Below, piece by piece: positions 1-5,966 of a stretch of 6,140 nucleotides of DNA (its first letter is position 1; each line of letters begins with the position of its first letter). The notes beneath the pieces were generated by a model, which saw only the letters and a program-made list of their open reading frames with translations, was not told the origin of the DNA and made no database searches. The DNA is from an uncultured Fidelibacterota bacterium. Lineage in GTDB: Bacteria; Fidelibacterota; Marinisomatia; Marinisomatales; TCS55. The position numbers and the translations under genes are program-made. The stretch is taken from positions 1-6,140 of the forward strand of contig CAJWGZ010000061.1 in the NCBI GenBank assembly GCA_913041075.1, in the 5' to 3' direction.

Positions 1-400
1 CAACACGAAATTTATATAATGATTCTTCAGCAATGATTGCTGTAGGTAGGTCACGGCCGAATTGGGACTGGTAATCTTTCTGCACCTTCTTCACTAGTTT
101 GCGATCAGGGTTGGCCACCAGCTGAATAGAATAGTAATATATTACGGACTCAGCCGCAACTGCATTACTATCATTTTCCAGCAAGGCCAATGAATCGGGC
201 ATGTCTATTTCCAGGGAGTCATACTGGATCGTGCCCAGCACCATTATTTCGCCATAATGGCCCAGATTAGCCGGATTGCTACCCAGAGCATGGTTACCAA
301 GAGTCCTGGTATGATAGGCGCCAGCAGTGGCCGTATGCAGCGGATTATTACTGGCCAACACCAGTGCGCTAAAAACCAATGGTACAAAAATGGATCTCAT
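1..400 (-). CDS. Exported SPOR-domain protein, 3' part outside the window
   Basis: This is the N-terminal 133 residues of a secreted protein; the gene continues past the left edge. Residues 1-17 (MRSIFVPLVFSALVLAS) form a signal peptide with an early Arg and a hydrophobic core. Residues 34-47 include LGNHALGSNPANLG, reminiscent of the NPA(N/G)L motif near the mature N-terminus of several outer-membrane barrel families; this likeness is weak. From about residue 87, YYYSIQLVANPDRK, then a Lys-rich helix (KLVKKVQKDYQSQFG), then ESLYKFRV match the beta-alpha-beta pattern of SPOR domains, which in characterised proteins bind denuded peptidoglycan glycan strands. The ATG shares one base with the stop of the giant lipoprotein upstream (TAATG), which implies translational coupling and a shared mRNA. 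The SPOR call rests on pattern only, because the domain is cut at the window edge. Function beyond cell-envelope association is not known. Confidence 0.75.
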   Translation of the reverse strand, partial: MRSIFVPLVFSALVLASNNPLHTATAGAYHTRTLGNHALGSNPANLGHYGEIMVLGTIQYDSLEIDMPDSLALLENDSNAVAAESVIYYYSIQLVANPDRKLVKKVQKDYQSQFGRDLPTAIIAEESLYKFRV

Positions 401-3303
401 TAGCCATCCCCAGCCAATTCAGGTCCATCAACAAAATATTGAATACGGCCATAGATATTTAATTGCATTTCATCTGTACTTAGAAAACGGGAAGGAATCG
501 GATTGCCGTCACTGTCTGTCTGGCCCAGGACGTTGATCTGTACCTGCACGTACATGCTGTCCTGGTTGAACAGTCCCAGTCGGTTATCATTAAGATCAAT
601 CGAATCAATACCTGCTACACCAGCCGTGATCTGCAACGCATCGATTAGGATATCCGCGGCACCAGATTCGAAATCCAGCGTATCCTGACTCATAAGCACT
701 GTGAGGGTACTGCCGAATTCAAAGGAATTATCGTAGCTGATAAAAACGACAACATCTTCGATCTCCTCCGGCACTGTCTCCGCCGCGCCTGTTTTGGTGA
801 CCAGCTCAGGATCTATAGTAATCGTTGCATCGGGACCTATTTCCAGTTCCAGCGGTGCCCGTACTGACAGCAGACCGGCAATCACCTCTGCGGAGGTGAC
901 GGACCCAGAAGTACCATCACCACCTACCCGCGCTGAACCATAGGCCAGGATCTTGTCCGGCTGAATATTGATTAATGTACTGGCATTGGGAATGATCACT
1001 TGCGAACTGTCAGTTATATTCCAGTTGGTTATGGACGAAGTTTCCATATCACCGGCGGAATTACTGGCCTCCATGGTCAGATCCAGAAATACGGGAATGG
1101 TGATGCCCGATTCAAAATCAATGGCAATTTCCACATTGGCAAATTCAAAACCATCCATGTCATCCGGCAAAGCCGATATTTCCTGTTCCACCGTATCAAT
1201 GGTAACGTCCACTGTATCGATAATACCGGTGATCGAACCAAACCACAGCGTATCGATCAATACATCAATAGCAAGGGAATCATTCAGTGTCAGGGAAAGC
1301 AGCTGGTCAGTGGGGATGGATAAGGTCGAGGTATAATTCACCCGCTGGTCATCCACAGGCAGCGTAAGTCTGTAGCCCGCTAGATCAATGGTCTGTTGAA
1401 CCGGTTCGGTGGAAGAGATAATTTGTAACGTAGTTTCCAGGGGGGCACCGCCCACTTTCAATTCATCAATGGAAAATAGTACGTCCGCTTCCAAACCAAT
1501 AAAATTCCTGATAGTCAGTTGGATCTGACCGGAATCAATCAAGGCTGTTTCCACCTTGGTATCATTATCCAGTTCGATTACATCTGTCTCCACATTATCA
1601 TCCTGACTGATGTAGCCCGTTACCGCGTTAAAAGTCAGCCCTGGTAGAGTGATCGCCACAGCAATAGAATCATTTAAATAGTACGTGTTTGACTCCGATT
1701 GTGTTATAGTTGTCGTACTGTAGGTCAGGCGTTGATCATCAAGACTTACCGGCTGCAGATCATAACCAGCCAGCACAATTATATACCCATTATCCCCGGG
1801 ATCGATGGTCAAGACTGTATCCAGACCTGTACCATCACGTACCAGTTCCGGTACAGTTAACTGTACATCCGCAGCACCGCCAATATTATTACTTATCACT
1901 AGCTCCATCTGACCGTCTGATATGGTTGCGCTCTGGATCTGTGATTCCGATTCAATGTTGATATCCCCCCCTTCGATGATTGTCTGGGATTCGATCTGAC
2001 CCGTCACTGCGCTGAAATAAATGTCTGTGATACCCAGGTCCAGTTCCACATTATCTGTTTGGGATATGGTAACACTGTTAGGATCTGTATCAGCAGTAGT
2101 GATCAGGTAGTGGTAATCCAAGTATTGATCAGCGAAATCCATGGCCATGGTCCAGCCGGCCATATCCACTGTGGGCACAGTGAACGTACCTGTTACCAAG
2201 TCAAAATTCTGCTTAAAGGTGGAATCCGGCGATCCAAAATACAGACTGGGAATAGTCAGGCGAACCGTTCCAGTCAGCGGCAGATTATTTGTGACTGTGA
2301 TATCCAGATTTCCCTTGGACATAACTGCTTCATCCACCACCGTTTCTGATGGATCCAGCATAATACTACTGGTGTCAGTAATGGACTGAGCTGGTACCAC
2401 CGCACTGGCCTGGGTGACCTGGAATCCCCGCGCCGCCAGACCAACAGTAAACGTCGAACTCAGGTCCGCAGTGGTCACGGCTACCTGCTGGCCCTGTGAT
2501 CCGTTGGATGTACCAGACACCTCCACCAACATGCTGCCCGGCAGGGTCATACCGCTAACATCTTGTGTGACTGTGGCGGAATCACCAGCAGCGATCTCCG
2601 TAGCCCAGGTCAATTGGAAGATCTGCGCACCAATACTATTCTTAATATCAACGTATATGGGCGCGCCCAAAGGAATGAACAAATTATTGGTAATTGTTAC
2701 ATCGAGATAACCTGAGCTGAGTACGGCGGATGTAAAGGAATCAAAACTGACCGATTTCTGCTGCGGGACCAGGGCTACTGTATCTACCACCACCTCAGCA
2801 GAGCCTCCAGCGGCGGCTATGGCCGTTTCAATCACCGTCACCAGCGTCGTGGGCATCACATCTGCGAAGGAAATAGGATCTGTTTCTTCGGCACCGATAT
2901 TATCCAGCTCAATCAAACCGATCTCCGCATCAATGAGTTCGGTAATATCATCCAGGCCAACAGAATCATACCCAATAGTGAAACTGGTGGTTGAACTATC
3001 GACCGTCACTGCACTGGCAAATTGGACAAAACTCTTTTCAATGGGGTCGATCTTCAGTTTATCACCCACTTCCACTGAGTCCAGCTCGATTGTTTTATTG
3101 AAAACAAAGATTGAATCCCCTCCTTCGCCAACTGGGTAGGTACTGATCAAAGAATCCTTAAGGAATTCATCCAGGTCAATCGTGGTCTCAATAATGGGTA
3201 CTTCCAATGTAGTGGACCAGACCGGCAGTTTATCTGGATCAGGTATATCCAGCGCACAACCAGCAAAAAAGATTGTAATAAAAAGAATCGCTTTACGTTT
3301 CAT
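400..3303 (-). CDS. Giant acidic lipoprotein with tandem ~133-residue beta-rich modules
   Basis: This encodes a 967-residue predicted lipoprotein of unknown function. The chosen ATG begins MKRKAILFITIFFAGC, a textbook signal peptidase II peptide: basic n-region, hydrophobic core and lipobox FAGC with Cys16. An in-frame TTG five codons upstream would spoil the n-region. Cys16 is the only cysteine I see. The mature start (ALDIPDPDKLPVWSTTLEVP) is acidic, and +2 is Ala, not the Asp that retains lipoproteins in the inner membrane of E. coli, so an outer-membrane or surface position is plausible. The chain is rich in Asp, Thr, Ser, Ile and Val and alternates like beta strands. Modules start near residues 193, 326, 459 and 587 with A(V/T/L)xSxGxLx(V/I)T(I/V)xN, and a fifth similar strand starts near 720. 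Residues from about 745 to the end look non-repeated. No catalytic motif is visible. An adhesin-like, scaffold or surface role would be a guess. It is coupled to the SPOR gene downstream. Confidence 0.9.
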   Translation of the reverse strand: MKRKAILFITIFFAGCALDIPDPDKLPVWSTTLEVPIIETTIDLDEFLKDSLISTYPVGEGGDSIFVFNKTIELDSVEVGDKLKIDPIEKSFVQFASAVTVDSSTTSFTIGYDSVGLDDITELIDAEIGLIELDNIGAEETDPISFADVMPTTLVTVIETAIAAAGGSAEVVVDTVALVPQQKSVSFDSFTSAVLSSGYLDVTITNNLFIPLGAPIYVDIKNSIGAQIFQLTWATEIAAGDSATVTQDVSGMTLPGSMLVEVSGTSNGSQGQQVAVTTADLSSTFTVGLAARGFQVTQASAVVPAQSITDTSSIMLDPSETVVDEAVMSKGNLDITVTNNLPLTGTVRLTIPSLYFGSPDSTFKQNFDLVTGTFTVPTVDMAGWTMAMDFADQYLDYHYLITTADTDPNSVTISQTDNVELDLGITDIYFSAVTGQIESQTIIEGGDINIESESQIQSATISDGQMELVISNNIGGAADVQLTVPELVRDGTGLDTVLTIDPGDNGYIIVLAGYDLQPVSLDDQRLTYSTTTITQSESNTYYLNDSIAVAITLPGLTFNAVTGYISQDDNVETDVIELDNDTKVETALIDSGQIQLTIRNFIGLEADVLFSIDELKVGGAPLETTLQIISSTEPVQQTIDLAGYRLTLPVDDQRVNYTSTLSIPTDQLLSLTLNDSLAIDVLIDTLWFGSITGIIDTVDVTIDTVEQEISALPDDMDGFEFANVEIAIDFESGITIPVFLDLTMEASNSAGDMETSSITNWNITDSSQVIIPNASTLINIQPDKILAYGSARVGGDGTSGSVTSAEVIAGLLSVRAPLELEIGPDATITIDPELVTKTGAAETVPEEIEDVVVFISYDNSFEFGSTLTVLMSQDTLDFESGAADILIDALQITAGVAGIDSIDLNDNRLGLFNQDSMYVQVQINVLGQTDSDGNPIPSRFLSTDEMQLNIYGRIQYFVDGPELAGDG
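1147..2727 (-). repeat. Four tandem protein-level modules inside the giant lipoprotein gene
   Basis: Reading on the minus strand, the units are 2727-2329, 2328-1930, 1929-1546 and 1545-1147, i.e. 133, 133, 128 and 133 codons. Each opens with a related strand: AVLSSGYLDVTITNN, AVMSKGNLDITVTNN, ATISDGQMELVISNN and ALIDSGQIQLTIRNF. Units 2-4 share two further landmarks. One is a DQ-x-x-(D/T/N)-Y motif (DQYLDY, DQRLTY, DQRVNY). The other, near the unit end, is F-x-(A/S)-(V/I)-T-G (FSAVTG, FNAVTG, FGSITG). Unit 1 keeps the opening strand but lacks these landmarks and is diverged. The repeats are evident in protein, not as near-identical DNA, so the duplication is old. Boundaries are set by the opening strand and are approximate to a few codons. 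Confidence 0.75.
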
Positions 3304-3321
3304 CCAATTAAATACCAAGTA

Positions 3322-3342
3322 AAGATACTAAAAAGTATTCTT
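3322..3342 (-). promoter_or_regulatory. Small AT-rich hairpin in the leader of the giant lipoprotein gene
   Basis: On the minus strand AAGAATACT, loop TTTT, then AGTATCTT form a stem of eight pairs with one bulged A. It lies 19 to 39 nt before the ATG at 3303, in an 84-nt AT-rich gap after the mini-lipoprotein. It is not followed by a T run, so it is a poor intrinsic terminator. It could be an mRNA-end stabiliser or an operator-like site, or could be chance in AT-rich DNA. I see no convincing -35/-10 pair in the gap, although a promoter could lie here. No Shine-Dalgarno sequence precedes the ATG (TATTTAATTGG). Confidence 0.25.
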
Positions 3343-3386
3343 ATTCGTAGAATGAAACTAAGAGGAATTATTCTTTGAAAAAATAG

Positions 3387-3503
3387 TTACGGATAGGTTA
3401 TTTCTTCCTGTTCTTTCTCTTCTTTTTCCTGGTTACAGGATATAACCAATAGCAATAGACCAATTAACAGGGTTGGCACGACTGGGTATTTTCTGTTAAT
3501 CAT
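3387..3503 (-). CDS. 38-residue mini-lipoprotein, mature peptide only 16 residues
   Basis: This short gene starts with ATG inside the last codons of the nuclease gene; ATGATTAA is shared by the new start and the old stop, an 8-nt overlap. It encodes MINRKYPVVP, then a hydrophobic core TLLIGLLLLV, then the lipobox VISC with Cys23. The mature part is CNQEKEEKEQEEITYP, followed by TAA. This is the layout of a signal peptidase II substrate: Arg/Lys in the n-region, a Leu-rich core and a small residue before Cys. The charged run directly after Cys recalls the acidic surface-export signals described for Bacteroidota lipoproteins. With no globular domain, it may be a small lipidated peptide like those of entericidin size, or the stump of a longer lipoprotein cut by an early stop. 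I could not recognise a continuation in the following DNA. Function is unknown. Confidence 0.7.
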   Translation of the reverse strand: MINRKYPVVPTLLIGLLLLVISCNQEKEEKEQEEITYP

Positions 3504-4479
3504 CCATAATTACAGTACAACTTACAGTCAGGTGATCAGAATAGCCGCCCAAAAGACGATTACCAGCCCAAAATCGAAACGGATAATGGGCATATTTCCC
3601 TTCCTGTTGTCGATATTTTGGCTGATCCAGGATTTCTAGCGAACCGGGCAATATTTTCAGCGACCCCGAATTCATCAAACCGGAACTGACAATGATCTGG
3701 TCGATAAGATTATCTTGTCCCCGGTAAACATAAGTACCCACGCCTGGTTTCCCGACTAATGGTTCCATCAGATTGGTAAATGGCCGGGCTGATCTTTTAC
3801 CATTATTCATATCTATAAATCCTTTTATATTAGGATCTATAGGTTCTTCATTAAAGTCACCTATTAACAATATATCCGCATCTGGATCATCTGCCAGTAT
3901 GTCCAGCATTATATTTTCCAGCAGGTCTGCCGTTGCCGCCCGCTTGGGGATAGCTTTTTCCTTGCCACCATAGTTTGAAGGCCAGTGATTGACAAAAATA
4001 TGCAATACCTGGTCCTGGTAAGCGCCTTGCACATGAACAATATCTCGGGTGGGGAGATTCCCTGGTAAAACATTCTTGATCGCCCTCGATTCAAGTACGG
4101 TGAATACCGCCGGATCATAAAAAAGTGCGCAATCAATTCCTCGTCGGTCCGGAGAATCAAAATGGACAATGGCATAATCCCGGTCTGTATATACGCGATT
4201 TAATTCCTGCATCATAAACTGGTTTTCTACCTCGCAAATACCTACTATATCTGCATTCAGGTCCGTTAGTACTGCGGCACAATTTTTCAGTTTCAGATCA
4301 TAGATCTCCTGGGTTATATTTTTTCTGCCGCCGAGAGAAAATTCATCGTCATTTTTTTCCGGGTCATTTTCCATATCAAAGAGATTTTCAACATTCCAGA
4401 ACGATACACGTAAACCGGAGTCTGTTTGACACCAAACAACCGTGCTAATAAGAACTACTAAGATAGCCATTCTTAACAT
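3496..4479 (-). CDS. Secreted endonuclease/exonuclease/phosphatase-family protein
   Basis: This predicted exported metal-dependent hydrolase has the EEP (DNase I-like) fold, probably a nuclease. From the ATG at 4479 it has 327 residues and opens with MLRMAILVVLISTVVWCQ, a signal peptide-like stretch; the next ATG at 4470 is also possible. The family motifs follow in order: SFWNVEN (N29, residues 26-32), ICEVEN with metal-binding E83, RRGIDCALFYD (about 112-122), NHWPS with H165, IGDFNEEP with D208 and N210, YRGQDNLIDQI (about 252-262) and the terminal YSDH pair D315/H316. All expected catalytic positions are present. This motif set fits predicted extracellular nucleases of the EEP superfamily; phosphodiesterase or phosphatase activity on another substrate cannot be excluded. 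The Cys at residue 17 follows Trp, so it is not a good lipobox. The frame also stays open upstream to a TTG at 4563. The stop overlaps the mini-lipoprotein start. Confidence 0.88.
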   Translation of the reverse strand: MLRMAILVVLISTVVWCQTDSGLRVSFWNVENLFDMENDPEKNDDEFSLGGRKNITQEIYDLKLKNCAAVLTDLNADIVGICEVENQFMMQELNRVYTDRDYAIVHFDSPDRRGIDCALFYDPAVFTVLESRAIKNVLPGNLPTRDIVHVQGAYQDQVLHIFVNHWPSNYGGKEKAIPKRAATADLLENIMLDILADDPDADILLIGDFNEEPIDPNIKGFIDMNNGKRSARPFTNLMEPLVGKPGVGTYVYRGQDNLIDQIIVSSGLMNSGSLKILPGSLEILDQPKYRQQEGKYAHYPFRFWAGNRLLGGYSDHLTVSCTVIMDD

Positions 4480-4542
4480 TATGGTAACAGTAGCGTAATA
4501 TTTGCGGAACTTATTCAAACTAATATCGTATGCTTTAGCAAA

Positions 4543-4615
4543 GGGAGCGGGTTTAAAACCCAATATTCACCCTCCAACTTACCTCCTTGGTTTGGCTACC
4601 CCCGCTCCCAAACCC
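4543..4615 (-). promoter_or_regulatory. Structured leader candidate with two competing stems
   Basis: Between der and the nuclease gene, the minus strand holds two perfect inverted repeats. Stem A pairs GGTTTGG (4614-4608) with CCAAACC (4595-4589) around a 12-nt loop. Stem B pairs GGGAGCGGG (4609-4601) with CCCGCTCCC (4551-4543) across 49 nt. Both use G4609 and G4608, so they cannot form together in full. AAGGAGGT, a strong Shine-Dalgarno-like string, lies just after stem A (4588-4581) and inside the loop of stem B. A second GGAGG (4575-4571) sits seven bases before the TTG at 4563. The block is G-rich compared with the AT-rich flanks. It could be an attenuator or RNA switch controlling the nuclease. 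The base pairing is certain, but the function is not, and I match it to no known RNA family. Confidence 0.35.
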
Positions 4616-4655
4616 TTTTAAAAATTTCCGAAACATCCTTTTCTGTGCAATTCCA

Positions 4656-5966
4656 TTATGATTGGCGGAATGATAATTTGATTGGCACACCGCTGAAATC
4701 AAACGTTTCTCGTAACTGATTTTCCAGGTAGCGTCGATAATTTACAGGCACCAGTTTGGGATAATTGGTGTGACAAACGATGAGTGGTGGTGCTGTCCGC
4801 ACCTGATTGATGAATTTGATCCGAATCAAACGTCCCTTTACTGCCGGAATGGCCATTTTCTTAATGGTCTCCCGGAGAAATTCATTCAATAATTTGGTGT
4901 TAATTTTCTGCTGCCGGGCCTGATGGACCTGATCTGCTATTTTCATAATATTGGAAACCCGGCGTCGAGTCAAGGCTGATATGAATAGGATCGGATAGTC
5001 GTCCAGTCCCTTAAATTGCCACTGAATTTCTTTTTTCATCTCTGCCATAGTATTGGTCTCTGCTTCTACCAAGTCCCACTTATTGACCAATAACACCAGC
5101 CCCTTACCTTTACGGATCACCAGATCAACGATCGCTTTATCCTGCTTGCCAAAACCTTTCTCTGCATCGATCATTACCAGAGACACATCAGCATTTTCAA
5201 TGGCGCTGTGGGTTCTCACATTGCTGTAAAACTCAATATTATCACTCACCTTGGCCCGTTTTCGCAGTCCAGCAGTATCAACCAAGACAATGGTCTTTCC
5301 ATACCATGTAAAGGCTGTATCAATGGAATCCCGGGTAGTTCCTGCTATAGGGGTAACAATGGTCTGCTCCTTTTGCAATAATGCGTTGGTCAAGGATGAT
5401 TTACCCACATTGGGCATGCCTACTATGGCCAGCCGCATATAACTTTCTTCATCCTGTTTTGCCATCGCTGGATTCAGCACAGCGGTAATTTGCTCCAGCA
5501 TGACCCCAGTTAAGCGACCATTCAGCGCAGAAATGGTCACCATTGGCTCTATTGCTAATTCATGAAACCGCAACTGCCGATCGTCTGTTTCCAGTGTATC
5601 GCATTTATTGACCACCAGCATGTGTGGTTTACCTGACTTGCGCACCAGTTTCGCCAGGTCCTTGTCACTGGCCGTAGGGTCTGCCTTTCCATCCACTAGA
5701 AATAAGATAAAATCCGCTTCGACGACAGCCAGTTCTGCCTGTTCACGGACAGCAGCGTTGAATACATCCACATCATCAGGGATATATCCGCCGGTGTCTA
5801 CAATGTCGTACAGGCGATTTTCCCAATCTAGCGTCCCCCTTATCCTGTCTCGCGTAATACCTTCCTTAGCGTCTACGATTGCTTTCCGTTTTTCCACCAG
5901 CCGGTTGAACAATGTTGATTTGCCTACATTCGGTCGGCCGATGATGGCAATGGCTGGCCTAGCCAT
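4656..5966 (-). CDS. der: Ribosome-assembly GTPase Der (EngA)
   Basis: Der is a cytoplasmic, essential double-GTPase that acts in maturation of the 50S ribosomal subunit. The 436-residue length is normal for the family. G domain 1 shows GRPNVGKS (10-17), GITRDR with T38, DTGG (57-60), NKCD (120-123) and SAL (146-148). G domain 2 shows GMPNVGKS (183-190), AGTTRDS (208-214), DTAG (230-233), NKWD (295-298) and SAL (330-332). Residues from about 355 to 436 form the C-terminal KH-like domain, including the typical RTAPPLIVCHTNYP segment (390-403). All nucleotide-binding motifs are intact. The ATG lies within the end of the DUF512 gene, sharing ATGGCTAG, so translation is probably coupled; no Shine-Dalgarno sequence is visible before it. 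The gene ends 176 nt before the chosen nuclease start, and no clear intrinsic terminator for der lies in that gap. Confidence 0.98.
   Translation of the reverse strand: MARPAIAIIGRPNVGKSTLFNRLVEKRKAIVDAKEGITRDRIRGTLDWENRLYDIVDTGGYIPDDVDVFNAAVREQAELAVVEADFILFLVDGKADPTASDKDLAKLVRKSGKPHMLVVNKCDTLETDDRQLRFHELAIEPMVTISALNGRLTGVMLEQITAVLNPAMAKQDEESYMRLAIVGMPNVGKSSLTNALLQKEQTIVTPIAGTTRDSIDTAFTWYGKTIVLVDTAGLRKRAKVSDNIEFYSNVRTHSAIENADVSLVMIDAEKGFGKQDKAIVDLVIRKGKGLVLLVNKWDLVEAETNTMAEMKKEIQWQFKGLDDYPILFISALTRRRVSNIMKIADQVHQARQQKINTKLLNEFLRETIKKMAIPAVKGRLIRIKFINQVRTAPPLIVCHTNYPKLVPVNYRRYLENQLRETFDFSGVPIKLSFRQS

Noticed and set aside
968..3139. Several plus-strand open frames of 80 to 120 codons opposite the giant lipoprotein gene.
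   Set aside because: All are antisense to a well-supported gene and are Ser-, Val- and Ile-rich echoes of its repeats, with no ribosome site or domain.
3304..3318. TTG at 3318 as the start of the giant lipoprotein.
   Set aside because: It would add VFNW before a perfect MKRK-type lipoprotein signal peptide and has no ribosome site. ATG at 3303 is preferred.
3909..4175. An 88-codon minus-strand open frame within the nuclease gene in another frame.
   Set aside because: It is fully contained in the motif-complete nuclease frame and has no recognisable features of its own.
4543..4609. Possible tRNA or tRNA relic: GGGAGCG/CGCTCCC looks like an acceptor stem and GGGTTTTAAACCC looks like a T-arm.
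   Set aside because: The span is only 67 nt, there is no anticodon stem-loop, and the T-loop lacks the conserved TTC and purine-A positions. It is kept as an inverted repeat only.
4589..4621. Plus-strand intrinsic terminator: GGTTTGG and CCAAACC arms followed by CTTTTAAAAATTT.
   Set aside because: There is no plus-strand gene for it to end, the loop is 12 nt and the T run is broken. It is more simply stem A seen from the other strand.
4553..4636. A 27-codon minus-strand frame from ATG 4636, beginning MFRKFLKGFGSGG and ending VNIGF.
   Set aside because: The only purine-rich string (AAAAGG) abuts the ATG with no spacing, there is no recognisable signal or domain, and the frame crosses both stems. 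It is too weak to call a gene.
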